Source: Gemmatimonadota bacterium (GTDB lineage: Bacteria; Gemmatimonadota; Gemmatimonadetes; Longimicrobiales; Gaopeijiaceae). Taken from it: 46,116 bases of DNA. How positions within the stretch are numbered: the first letter of the stretch is position 1; every line of letters starts with the position of its first letter. The notes beneath the pieces are model-generated. The model was not told where the DNA came from. It searched no databases and worked only from the letters and a program-made list of their open reading frames with translations. The position numbers were made by a program, and so were the translations under genes. Shown in pieces: positions 25,840-34,223 of this stretch. Location: positions 1-46,116 of the forward strand of contig VXLT01000199.1 in assembly GCA_009841475.1 (NCBI GenBank), read 5' to 3'.

Positions 25840-26949
25840 ATGATCTACGACCAGTTCGATCGCAATCCGGGTTTGCGGATACTCTTCACTCTGGCGATCG
25901 CGTTCATCCTTATCCAGGGGCTGCGGTTCACCCAGCCCGTCCTCCTTCCGATCGCTACCGCGGGCTTTCTGGCCGCCATCAGCCTTCCTGCAGTGCTGTG
26001 GCTTTCGCGCAAGCGCGTTCCGCTGGCGATCGCGGTTCTGGTCACCATACTCGCGGTCGCGGGCAGCTTCGGCCTTCTGATTGTAGTGGGGAGCCAGCAA
26101 TTCACCGAACTGCAGATCCGCCTGTTCAATCTCTTCACTGCGACCCTTCCGCAGCTGGAGGTGTGGTTCGCCCAGCTGGAGGAATGGGCGCCCGTCCTCG
26201 AGGAGGGCCAACTCATGGCCGTCGCCCGCGAGGCGGTCGGAGCGGCGTTTCTGACCAACCTGGTCACCGGCGCGACCACCTGGGCGCTGGCGCTGCTGGG
26301 CAGCACCTTTCTCGTACTGCTGATTCTCGCCTTCGCCCTCGGGGAGGCCCTGGTCCTTCCCCGCAAGCTGCGGGCGATCGCGGGGGACGGCGAGCCGCTC
26401 GACGAGCGCTTCCGCAAGATCATCGAAGAGGTGCAGGGATACCTGGTGATCAAGACGCTCGTGAGCCTCGCGACCGGGGTGCTGCTGGGGCTGTGGACCT
26501 GGTTCATGGGACTCGACCTGCCGATCCTGCTGGGCCTCATCGCCTTCGTCCTCAACTACGTCCCGACCATCGGTTCTATCCTGGCCTCGGTGCCCGCGCT
26601 GATCCTCGCGCTCATCAACGTCGACCCGGTCACGGCCGAATTCGTCGGCATCGACATCCAGCACGCCGCCGTCGTCGGGCTCGGGTACCTGACCGTCAAT
26701 GTTTTCTTCGGGAACTGGCTGGAGCCCACTCTCATGGGCCGGCGTCTCGGGCTTTCGACGCTGATCGTGGTCGTCTCGCTGTTTTTCTGGGGATGGCTCT
26801 GGGGGCCGGTCGGTGCGCTTCTATCCGTTCCACTGACCATGGTGGTGAAGATCATGCTTGAGAACACCAGAGACCTCCAGTGGATTGCCGTGCTGCTGGG
26901 CAAGGGCCCGGCGCCGGAGCCCGCGGGCGGGCAGGGGACCCGCGCGTGA
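25840..26949 (+). CDS. AI-2E family transporter (YdiK/PerM-like permease)
   Basis: The 369-residue inner-membrane protein has the topology of the AI-2E (UPF0118) family: two to three N-terminal helices ([52 protein letters not shown]), a soluble amphipathic middle (about 85-150), and five or so C-terminal helices with the signature [21 protein letters not shown] and the conserved [16 protein letters not shown]. Members export autoinducer-2 in E. coli (TqsA) or act as Na+/H+ antiporters or generic permeases, so 'AI-2 exporter' should not be assumed; no luxS is in the window. The stop overlaps the next gene's GTG. Confidence 0.9.
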   Translation: MIYDQFDRNPGLRILFTLAIAFILIQGLRFTQPVLLPIATAGFLAAISLPAVLWLSRKRVPLAIAVLVTILAVAGSFGLLIVVGSQQFTELQIRLFNLFTATLPQLEVWFAQLEEWAPVLEEGQLMAVAREAVGAAFLTNLVTGATTWALALLGSTFLVLLILAFALGEALVLPRKLRAIAGDGEPLDERFRKIIEEVQGYLVIKTLVSLATGVLLGLWTWFMGLDLPILLGLIAFVLNYVPTIGSILASVPALILALINVDPVTAEFVGIDIQHAAVVGLGYLTVNVFFGNWLEPTLMGRRLGLSTLIVVVSLFFWGWLWGPVGALLSVPLTMVVKIMLENTRDLQWIAVLLGKGPAPEPAGGQGTRA

Positions 26950-27464
26950 AGCCGGTGGACTTCAACGGATTCCCGGACGAGTCCAGGATATGGATCTTCG
27001 GGGCGCAGCGGGGGCTGGACGAGCACGAGGCCGCGGGGCTCATGGAGGCGGTGGATGGATTCCTGGCGTCCTGGAAGGCTCACGGGGTGCCTCTGCGGGC
27101 CGCCCGGACGTGGCGCTACGACCGCTTTCTGATCGTCTGTGCCGACACCGGGGTTGCGCTGCCCTCCGGCTGCTCCATCGACGCGCTGACCGGCGTGCTG
27201 AGGGAGATGGAGGCGCGGACAGGCGTCCGCCTCCTCGGGAACGAGGCGGTATGGTACCGCGGCCCGGAAGGGCGCATCCGCCGGGCCACCCGCCCGGAGT
27301 TCCGGTCGCTGGCCACGACGGGCGAGGTCACACCCGCGTCGGTGGTCTTCGACAACTCCATCACCAGCCTGGCGCAGCTCAGGGGCGGCAGGTGGGAGGG
27401 TCCGGCCGGCGATCGCTGGCATGCGGTCTTCTTCGCGCGGACGCCGTCCCGCGCAGGCGGCTGA
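26946..27464 (+). CDS. Conserved hypothetical protein, translationally coupled to the permease
   Basis: The 172-residue product starts at GTG 26946, whose GTGA overlaps the permease stop; the track's start at 26880 would run through that gene. Clear features are VDFNGFPDESRIWIFGAQRGL, an extended region ending TWRYDRFLIVCAD, and SGCSIDALTGVLREMEARTG. The last motif pair recalls a small protein family in Bacteroidota often annotated, without evidence, as 'ABC transporter ATPase'; no Walker motif is present here, so that name is misleading. No signal peptide or membrane segment is seen, so it should be cytoplasmic. Function unknown. Confidence 0.72.
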   Translation: MKPVDFNGFPDESRIWIFGAQRGLDEHEAAGLMEAVDGFLASWKAHGVPLRAARTWRYDRFLIVCADTGVALPSGCSIDALTGVLREMEARTGVRLLGNEAVWYRGPEGRIRRATRPEFRSLATTGEVTPASVVFDNSITSLAQLRGGRWEGPAGDRWHAVFFARTPSRAGG

Positions 27465-27530
27465 ATCGGGACGAGGGGGTGGAGGGTGCCGGGCAGACCG
27501 CTGCGGTTCAGGTGTGGGCCCGGAACGCGA

Positions 27531-27560
27531 CGAGGCCGGCGGGTCGCCCCGCCGGCCTCG
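27531..27560. terminator. Perfect hairpin downstream of the cold shock gene
   Basis: CGAGGCCGGCGGG (27531-27543) and CCCGCCGGCCTCG (27548-27560) pair perfectly over 13 bases with a four-base loop. It lies 33 bases past the stop of the minus-strand cspA-like gene and 66 bases past the stop of the convergent unknown gene, so it may end both transcripts. No T-tract is seen. Confidence 0.7.
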
Positions 27561-27593
27561 CATCCGTGATGTTGTGAACTCGCGGGCCCGGAG

Positions 27594-27812
27594 TCAGCCC
27601 ATTGCTTCGACGCGCGTCACGTTTTCCGCTGCCGGCCCCTTCGGACCGTTGACCATGTCGAATTCGACCTCGTCGCCCTCCGAGAGGCTCCGGAAGCCCT
27701 CGCCCTCAATGGCGGAGTAGTGGACAAAGCAGTCCCTCTCGCCGGCGACCGGGCTGATGAATCCGAATCCCTTCGCGTCGTTGAACCACTTCACGGTTCC
27801 CGTGGTCCGCAT
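27594..27812 (-). CDS. Cold shock domain protein, CspA family
   Basis: The 72-residue product is a single five-strand cold shock domain that binds single-stranded RNA and DNA, melting secondary structure in mRNA. It begins [17 protein letters not shown], including the RNP1 motif KGFGFI, and has RNP2 as DCFVHYS, followed by [21 protein letters not shown]. Size and motifs are those of CspA-type proteins. The 232 bases between it and the divergent tolC-type gene leave room for the long 5' untranslated region usual in cold shock genes, but I could not identify a specific element. Whether expression is cold-induced is not visible. Confidence 0.95.
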   Translation of the reverse strand: MRTTGTVKWFNDAKGFGFISPVAGERDCFVHYSAIEGEGFRSLSEGDEVEFDMVNGPKGPAAENVTRVEAMG

Positions 27813-27951
27813 CCTGATGCTCCTTCAAGTCGTCTGTAGGATCCTCACCGGCACGACTGTGTGCCGATCTCACGCCCAACAGGCTACCCCCTCGGCCACA
27901 TTCCGTCAATACCGGAGGTCATCTTCCAACGGCCGCGGCCGGCTGCGTGTC

Positions 27952-27981
27952 TTGACTTTTGGTGCTCAAGACTCGTCCCTA
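27952..27981 (+). promoter_or_regulatory. Possible promoter of the efflux operon
   Basis: TTGACT (27952-27957) is a good -35 match. With an 18-base spacer the -10 would be TCCCTA (27976-27981), which is weak; the start codon of the TolC-type gene lies 64 bases downstream. Inferred from position only. Confidence 0.3.
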
Positions 27982-28044
27982 GAGTGCGGGTTTCACGACG
28001 GTTCGCGCGAAACCCCGCGGACGTAGGAGATCAGTGGAGGTTGA

Positions 28045-29592
28045 ATGTATAGATGGTGCAGGGGTGGGAGGATGAGGGGTATTGCGCCGCGTTCAGGCCG
28101 CGCGGGCGGCTCGGCAGTGGCGGTGCTTGCAGCATTCGCGTGGTCCGGCGCAGTGGCGTCGGCGCAGCGCCCAACCCCCGCCCCCGATCTGGGGAACGGG
28201 CCGGTGCTGCTGAGCGCGATCGCCGAGGCGGCGGTCGAACGCAACCGGGAGATCGTCGACGCCGAGTACGAACTGGCGCTCGCCAACGGGCAGGTCTCGG
28301 AGGCATGGAGCGACTTCTACCCCAGCGTGAGCCTTTCCTCCTCCTACACGCGCAACGTCGCGCCGCAGGTGAGCTTCCTGCCGGCGCAGATCTTCGATCC
28401 CTCGGCCGCCCAGGGCGACTTCATCCCGATTCAATTCGGGGCCGACAACATCTGGAACCTCTCGGTGAACCTGGAGCAGACGCTCATGGACCCGCAGGTC
28501 TTCGTCGGCGTCGGGGCGGCCGCCCGCTTCCGCGGCCTGCAGCGGGAAGTCCTGCGCGGTCGGACACAGCAGATCGTCACGCGAGTCCGGGTCGCTTTCT
28601 ACGATCTGCTGCTCGCGCAGGAGGAGGTGCGCCTGACCGAGAACTCGCTGAAGCGCGTGCGGCGGTCTCTCGAAGAGACCCGGGCCATGGAAGAGGCCGG
28701 AGTGGCCGAGGCCTACGACGTTCTTCGCCTGGAGGTGGAGCTCGCCAACCTCGAGCCGAACCTGAGACGCGCGGAAAACCGCCTCCGCGCGGCCCGGCGC
28801 ACGTTGGCGTCCGAACTGGATCTGGATCCGGAGTCGGAGATCGAGGTGGCGGGGGAACTGGCACTGATGGACCTCGACGACTTCGCAGCCAACTCCCCGG
28901 GAAACCGGGACATCCTGGCGTTCAGCGGCGAGGTGCTGGCGGAAGAGCCGGATTTGGAGCTGCTCCTCCGGCGGGGCAGGGCCAATCGATCCGACATCCG
29001 CCAGCTCGAGCTCACGGAAACGCTCAGGAGGACCGAATTGCGCATCGAACAGGCCGACTACCTGCCGAGCCTCAGCGCATTCGGCAGCTACGGACTGGCC
29101 GCTCAACAGAATGGCCTGCCGGTCTTCTTCGGTACGAGTGACCAGCGCGGCACGACGAAACAGGTCGGGTTCAGGGTGAGCATGCCCATCTTCTCGGGCT
29201 TTCGCGAAAACGCCCGCATCTCGCAGCGGCAGGCGGCGTTGCGCCAGGCCGAGACCCAGACGCGCCTGGCGGCCGACCAGGCCGAGATCCAGCTGCGCAA
29301 CCTGGTCGACGAGGTGCGCGAAGCGCGGTCGCGGACACGGGGCCAGCGCCTGGCGGTGTCGCAGGCGCGCCGCGGGTACGAAATGGCGAGCGCCCAGTAC
29401 CGGGAAGGGCTGGCAAGCCAGCTCGAACTCACGGACGCAGAGGTCGCCCTGAGGCAGAGCGAGTTCAACTATGCGCAGGCGGTGTACGACTATCTTGCGA
29501 CGCGGGCACGACTTGACGAGGCTGCGGGGACCGTGCCGCTGGTAGACGTCGCCATTGACCATGGCGCCGGCACCGGAGGGGACAGAGGATGA
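28045..29592 (+). CDS. TolC-type outer-membrane efflux channel
   Basis: The 515-residue protein forms the outer-membrane duct of a tripartite pump. A signal peptide (VLAAFAWSGAVASAQ) is followed by two repeated OEP halves (about 50-265 and 310-500). Each half contains the long alpha-helical coiled coils (RVRVAFYDLLLAQEEVRLTENSL; RNLVDEVREARSRTRGQRLAV) and beta-strand segments (SDFYPSVSLSSSYTRN; ADYLPSLSAFGSYG). The ATG at 28045 has GGAGG four bases upstream, preferred over ATG 28072. The stop overlaps the adaptor's start as ATGA. It is the first gene of the efflux operon. Confidence 0.92.
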   Translation: MYRWCRGGRMRGIAPRSGRAGGSAVAVLAAFAWSGAVASAQRPTPAPDLGNGPVLLSAIAEAAVERNREIVDAEYELALANGQVSEAWSDFYPSVSLSSSYTRNVAPQVSFLPAQIFDPSAAQGDFIPIQFGADNIWNLSVNLEQTLMDPQVFVGVGAAARFRGLQREVLRGRTQQIVTRVRVAFYDLLLAQEEVRLTENSLKRVRRSLEETRAMEEAGVAEAYDVLRLEVELANLEPNLRRAENRLRAARRTLASELDLDPESEIEVAGELALMDLDDFAANSPGNRDILAFSGEVLAEEPDLELLLRRGRANRSDIRQLELTETLRRTELRIEQADYLPSLSAFGSYGLAAQQNGLPVFFGTSDQRGTTKQVGFRVSMPIFSGFRENARISQRQAALRQAETQTRLAADQAEIQLRNLVDEVREARSRTRGQRLAVSQARRGYEMASAQYREGLASQLELTDAEVALRQSEFNYAQAVYDYLATRARLDEAAGTVPLVDVAIDHGAGTGGDRG

Positions 29593-30734
29593 ACGGAAGA
29601 CGGATGGGAGTGGTGTCCGTCGGGCCGGGACGGCTCGGGGGGCCGGCGGGCTGGACGCTCGTTGCGCTGGCCCTGGCGGTTGCCTGCCTAAGCGGCTGCG
29701 GTGGCGAGGGGCAGGGCCAGACGGAGGAGCCCCTGGAGGCGTTCGCGCGGATCGTGAATGTGGAGGTCGACACCGTAAGGCCTCGCGGCTTCACCCAGGT
29801 CGTCCGGCTCACCGGGGTGGCGCGCGCGATGCACGATGTAGTGGTGTCCGCGGAGGAGGGGGGCGTGGTCCGGCGGATCGTGCGGGACAAGGGCCGTCCG
29901 ATCTCCGCCGGCCAGGCGATCCTGCAGCTCGACGACGCCGTCCTCAAGGCGCAGGTGGCGACCGCGACCGCCCAGGCTCAATTGGCCGACGAGGTCTGGG
30001 AGCGCCGCCGGAAGCTCTACGAGGAGGACGGGATCGGCTCCGAGCTGAGCTACCTGGAGGCGAAGTACGCCGCCGAGCAGGCGCGCGGGAGCCTCGACGC
30101 ACTCGAAGAGCGGCTCGCACGCACGACCGTCCGTGCCCCGATCAGCGGAATCCTGGAAGACCGTCTCGTCGAGGTGGGCGCGATGGTTTCCCCGGGAACG
30201 CCGGTGGCAAGGATCGTCCATACCGACTCCATCAAGATCCTCGCCGGGGTGCCGGAGCGGTACGCGCTGGATGTGACCGAAGGAGCCGCGGCGACCGTTC
30301 GTTTCAGCGTTCTGCCCGACGAGCGCTTCGAGACCTCGGTCAGCTATGCGGGGGCGACCGTCGACCCTCAGAGCCGCACCTTCGCCGTGGAACTGATGCT
30401 CCCCAATCCGGGAGCGCGCATCAAGCCGGAGATGATCGCGGACATGGAGATCGTGCGCGAAGAGGTGGACGAGGCAATCGTAGTGTCTCAGCAGGCTCTG
30501 GTGTCGATGGAGGAGGGGTACGTCGTGTTCGTGGTGGAGGGGACGGGCGACACCGCGGTGGCGGTTATTCGACACGTGGAGGTTTCCGTCACCCAGGGAA
30601 ACGATGTCGTGGTCGGATCCGGGCTCGAAGCCGGTGACCGTCTCGTGATTGTCGGGCAGCAGGGGCTGACCGCGGGCGACCGGGTACGGGTCGTGGGCAG
30701 CCGCGCGGAGCCGGGGGGCGGGGAGGAGCGATGA
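29589..30734 (+). CDS. RND efflux periplasmic adaptor lipoprotein (HlyD/MFP family)
   Basis: The 381-residue adaptor links the RND permease and the outer-membrane channel. It has a lipobox LSGC (Cys near residue 37), a barrel-sandwich/lipoyl-like half (VVSAEEGGVVRRIVRDKGRPISAGQAILQLD), a coiled-coil hairpin (about 115-165), the second lipoyl half with the family signature TTVRAPISGILEDRLVEVGAMVSPGTPVARI, a beta-barrel domain and a membrane-proximal end (VGSGLEAGDRLVIVGQQGL). It overlaps both neighbours by four bases (ATGA on each side), so all three pump parts are translated in a coupled manner. Confidence 0.94.
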   Translation: MNGRRMGVVSVGPGRLGGPAGWTLVALALAVACLSGCGGEGQGQTEEPLEAFARIVNVEVDTVRPRGFTQVVRLTGVARAMHDVVVSAEEGGVVRRIVRDKGRPISAGQAILQLDDAVLKAQVATATAQAQLADEVWERRRKLYEEDGIGSELSYLEAKYAAEQARGSLDALEERLARTTVRAPISGILEDRLVEVGAMVSPGTPVARIVHTDSIKILAGVPERYALDVTEGAAATVRFSVLPDERFETSVSYAGATVDPQSRTFAVELMLPNPGARIKPEMIADMEIVREEVDEAIVVSQQALVSMEEGYVVFVVEGTGDTAVAVIRHVEVSVTQGNDVVVGSGLEAGDRLVIVGQQGLTAGDRVRVVGSRAEPGGGEER

Positions 30735-33700
30735 GCAAGGGCACCGACGGCCGGCGCGCCCCGGCAGGCCGGACCTTCAAGGAGTTCCGGCTGACCTCGC
30801 TCGCAGTCGAGCATTCTACCTCGGTGCTGGTCCTCTTCGTCTTCGTCACGATCTCGGGACTGCTCGCCTACCGGTCGATTCCGAAGGAGTCCTTCCCCGA
30901 ATTCCAGATGGCCATGATCGCGGTGAACACGGTGTATCCCGGGGTTTCGCCATCCGACATCGAGAGCCTCGTCACGCGCAAGATCGAGGAGGAGCTGAAT
31001 ACGATCTCGGACGTGAAGGAGCTCACCTCGACTTCCGTGGAGGGCTACTCCTCGGTGGTGGTCGAGTTCGAGACCGGGACCGACCTGAACGAGGCGCTCC
31101 AGCAGGTCCGCGAGAAGGTGGACCTGGCCCGCCCGGAGCTCCCCTCCGACTCGGAGGACCCGTTCATAATGGAGTTCGACATGAGCGACATCCCCTTCAT
31201 GCAGGTGAACCTGTCGGGAGGGTACGGGCTCGTGCGCCTGAAGGAGCTGGGCGAGGAACTGCAGGAACGGATCGAGTCGCTTCCGTCGATCCTGCGCGTC
31301 GGTCTGCGGGGCGGACTGGAACGCCAGGTCAAGGTCGAGATCGACCTGTCGCGGCTGCAGTACTACAACGTCTCCTTCGACGACGTGATCAGCGCGATCC
31401 GCCAGGAGAACGTGAACATCCCCGGCGGTTCGATCGACGTGAGCGGAGTCAAGTACCTGGTACGCGTGGACGGCGAATTCGACGACCCCACGCTGATCCG
31501 GAATCTCGTAGTCACGACGGTGGGCGGCCGGCCGATCTACGTGCGCGACATCGCGACGGTGGAGTTCGGCTTTGCCGAGCGGGAGACCTATGCGCGCCTC
31601 GGGGACGAGCCGGTGGTAACCCTGGACGTCGTCAAGCGGTCCGGAGAGAACATCATCGCTACCTCGGCCGCGGTCAGGGCCGAGATCGAAGCGATGCGCC
31701 CGCTCTTCCCCCCGTCCACGGTGGTCGTCATCACCTCCGACATGTCCGACGACATCGGCATGATGGTGAACAGCCTGCAGAACAACATCATCTCGGGCCT
31801 GATCCTGATCGTGGGAGTTCTGCTCTTCGTTCTCGGTCTGAGGACCTCGATCTTCGTCGCGATCTCGATCCCCACCTCGATGTTCCTCTCCTTCATCGTG
31901 ATCCAGCTGCTCGGGGTCTCGATGAACATGGTGGTGCTCTTCTCGCTCATCCTCGCGCTGGGGATGCTCGTCGACAACGCAATCGTGATCGTCGAGAACA
32001 TCTACCGCTTCATCGAAGAGGGCTGGTCCCGCCGGGAAGCGTGCAAGAAGGCCACCGGTGAGGTGGCCGTCCCCGTGATTGCGGCCACCGCCACCACTCT
32101 GGCAGCCTTCACGCCGCTGCTCTTCTGGCCGGGCATGGCGGGCGAGTTCATGAAATACCTGCCGCTGACCCTCATCATCACGCTGTCGAGCTCGCTGTTC
32201 GTGGCGCTGGTCATCGTCCCCACCCTCTGCTCGATCTTCCTCGATCCCGAGGGCGGGAGACCCCGCAAGCTCAACCGAAACGGCCTGATCCTGCTGTCCC
32301 TCGCCGGAGCTGTCGCGCTGGCGATCGTCGCCGCGGCGAATCCCCTGACCGCCGGCCTGCTCATCGTCGCCGCGGCCCTGGCCTGGCTTCTCCACAGATT
32401 CCTGCTGGACCGGATCAGCCGCGTATTCATGGGGCATGGACTGCCCCGCCTGGTGGCATGGTACGAGAAGCGGCTCAAGTGGGCGCTCAACAACCGGGCC
32501 ATCGTGCTGGCCGGTTCAATCGTGGCACTGCTCGGCACGATCGGCATGTACGCCAACTTCGCCGCCCCGGTGGAGTACTTTCCCGAAGACATCCCGCCGG
32601 CTGTTCTGTTCGTGTCGGTCGACGCGCCGGTGGGTACTTCGGCGGAGGTCACCAACGAGTACGCGCATCGCCTGCAGGCCGAAGTCGGCCGGATCAGCGG
32701 CATTTCCGACGCGGAGACGATCGTCACGACGGTGGGCGCCACGGGAGGCGGCGGTCCGATGGAGGGCTCGGGTCCGTCCGGTCCCGAGGCGGCCCGCATC
32801 ACGATGAGCATGGTCGACTTCCAGGAACGGCAGTTCGATGTCTTCCAGACGCTCGCCACGATGCAGGAGCGGATCGGCACCGGTGTGGCGGGCGCGGAGG
32901 TGCGGGTGGACCAGGTCAGCGAGGGGATGCCCTCGGGGCCGCCGGTCAACATCGAGATCGCGGGCGAGGATCCCATCCTTCTGCAGGAGCTCGCCGGCGA
33001 GGCGATCGATCTGATCGAGGCGGCCCCGGTGTACCCGCGCCTGGTCGGGCTGAAGAGCGACATGGACGACGCCCGCCCCGAACTGCGCGTCGAGGTGGAC
33101 AGGGAAAAGGCGAGCCTCTACGGGCTTTCCACCAACGATGTCGGCTTCCTGGTCAGGAGCGCGATCAACGGTCTCGAAGCAGCCAAATACAGAACAGGCA
33201 ACGAGGAGTACGACATTGTCGTGCGGCTGCGCGAGGAAGACAGGGAGGAACTCACGCAGCTCGCCGACCTCACGGTGTTTACCGAGGGGCGGCAGATCCC
33301 GCTTCTGTCGGTCGCCGGGTGGACCGTTGAAGAGGGGTACAGCGCGATCCGGCGCAAGGACATGGACCGGATGGCCACGGTGAGCGCCGAGGTGGCCGCC
33401 GGCTACAACAGCAACGCCGTCCGCGCCGAGGTCGAGGCCGTGCTCGGGGACTTCACCGCTGCGCTCCCGCCCGGCTACTCGCTCGAGTTCACGGGCGAGC
33501 AGGAGGAGCAGGAGGAGGCGTCCGCCTTTCTCGCCGGCGCCTTCCTCGCCGCGCTGATGCTGATCGCCCTGATCCTGGTGACGCAGTTCAACTCCGTCAT
33601 CAAGCCCGTGATCATTCTTTCGTCGGTGATCATGTCCACGATCGGTGTTCTGATCGGATTGATGGTTTTCCGCATGCCGTTCGTGATCATAATGACCGGG

Positions 33701-34204
33701 GTCGGTGTGATTTCGCTGGCCGGGATCGTGGTGAACAACGCCATCGTCCTGATCGACTACATCGACGTTCTGCGCAAACGCGACGGGCTTAGCACCTACG
33801 AAGCACTGGTGCAGGGGGGCAAGACCAGGCTGCGGCCCGTGCTGCTGACCGCGACCACCACCGCGCTCGGCCTGGTGCCGCTCGCGATCGGGCTCAACTT
33901 CGACTTCTTCGGCCTGTTCTCCAGTCTCTCGCCGGAGTTCTTCTGGGGTGGCGAGCAGGCCGCCTGGTGGGGACCGATGGCCGTGGCGGTGATCGTCGGG
34001 ATTCTCTTCGCCACCTTTCTGACCCTTGTCCTGGTGCCGGTCATGTACAGCCTCGTGGATGACCTTGTGGGCCTGTTCAGGCGCCCGCGGCCGGGCGAGG
34101 AGGACGAGGACTCGCGCGAGGACCCCGGGTTCTCCATTGTTGTGTCGCCGCTTCCCGCGAGCCCCGAAGCCGAGCCGGAAGTGGCCGCAATCGTCTCTCG
34201 CTGA
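30731..34204 (+). CDS. RND efflux permease (HAE1/AcrB-like) with an extra hydrophobic hairpin
   Basis: This 1157-residue proton-driven inner-membrane transporter has the RND duplication: TM1 (TSVLVLFVFVTISGLLAY), a porter domain, TM2-6, then TM7 (AIVLAGSIVALLGTIGMY), a second porter and TM8-12. TM4 holds LGMLVDNAIVIVENIYR; the first Asp of the AcrB Asp-Asp pair is kept, the second is Asn, a common variant. An unusual stretch at about 515-555 (GLILLSLAGAVALAIVAAANPLTAG, LLIVAAALAWLLHRFLL) adds two hydrophobic segments between TM6 and TM7, making it ~100 residues longer than AcrB. The substrate could be drugs, bile-like compounds or native metabolites. It overlaps the adaptor by four bases. Confidence 0.94.
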   Translation: MSKGTDGRRAPAGRTFKEFRLTSLAVEHSTSVLVLFVFVTISGLLAYRSIPKESFPEFQMAMIAVNTVYPGVSPSDIESLVTRKIEEELNTISDVKELTSTSVEGYSSVVVEFETGTDLNEALQQVREKVDLARPELPSDSEDPFIMEFDMSDIPFMQVNLSGGYGLVRLKELGEELQERIESLPSILRVGLRGGLERQVKVEIDLSRLQYYNVSFDDVISAIRQENVNIPGGSIDVSGVKYLVRVDGEFDDPTLIRNLVVTTVGGRPIYVRDIATVEFGFAERETYARLGDEPVVTLDVVKRSGENIIATSAAVRAEIEAMRPLFPPSTVVVITSDMSDDIGMMVNSLQNNIISGLILIVGVLLFVLGLRTSIFVAISIPTSMFLSFIVIQLLGVSMNMVVLFSLILALGMLVDNAIVIVENIYRFIEEGWSRREACKKATGEVAVPVIAATATTLAAFTPLLFWPGMAGEFMKYLPLTLIITLSSSLFVALVIVPTLCSIFLDPEGGRPRKLNRNGLILLSLAGAVALAIVAAANPLTAGLLIVAAALAWLLHRFLLDRISRVFMGHGLPRLVAWYEKRLKWALNNRAIVLAGSIVALLGTIGMYANFAAPVEYFPEDIPPAVLFVSVDAPVGTSAEVTNEYAHRLQAEVGRISGISDAETIVTTVGATGGGGPMEGSGPSGPEAARITMSMVDFQERQFDVFQTLATMQERIGTGVAGAEVRVDQVSEGMPSGPPVNIEIAGEDPILLQELAGEAIDLIEAAPVYPRLVGLKSDMDDARPELRVEVDREKASLYGLSTNDVGFLVRSAINGLEAAKYRTGNEEYDIVVRLREEDREELTQLADLTVFTEGRQIPLLSVAGWTVEEGYSAIRRKDMDRMATVSAEVAAGYNSNAVRAEVEAVLGDFTAALPPGYSLEFTGEQEEQEEASAFLAGAFLAALMLIALILVTQFNSVIKPVIILSSVIMSTIGVLIGLMVFRMPFVIIMTGVGVISLAGIVVNNAIVLIDYIDVLRKRDGLSTYEALVQGGKTRLRPVLLTATTTALGLVPLAIGLNFDFFGLFSSLSPEFFWGGEQAAWWGPMAVAVIVGILFATFLTLVLVPVMYSLVDDLVGLFRRPRPGEEDEDSREDPGFSIVVSPLPASPEAEPEVAAIVSR

Positions 34205-34223
34205 CAGCCGGAGGTTATCGCCG

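Noticed and set aside
25840-26949. Autoinducer-2 exporter and quorum-sensing system
   Set aside because: Family name only; no luxS or receptor gene is present and members have other roles.
30488-32437. 649-residue minus-strand ORF rich in Asp/His/Arg
   Set aside because: Shadow of the RND adaptor and permease genes, no recognisable domain.
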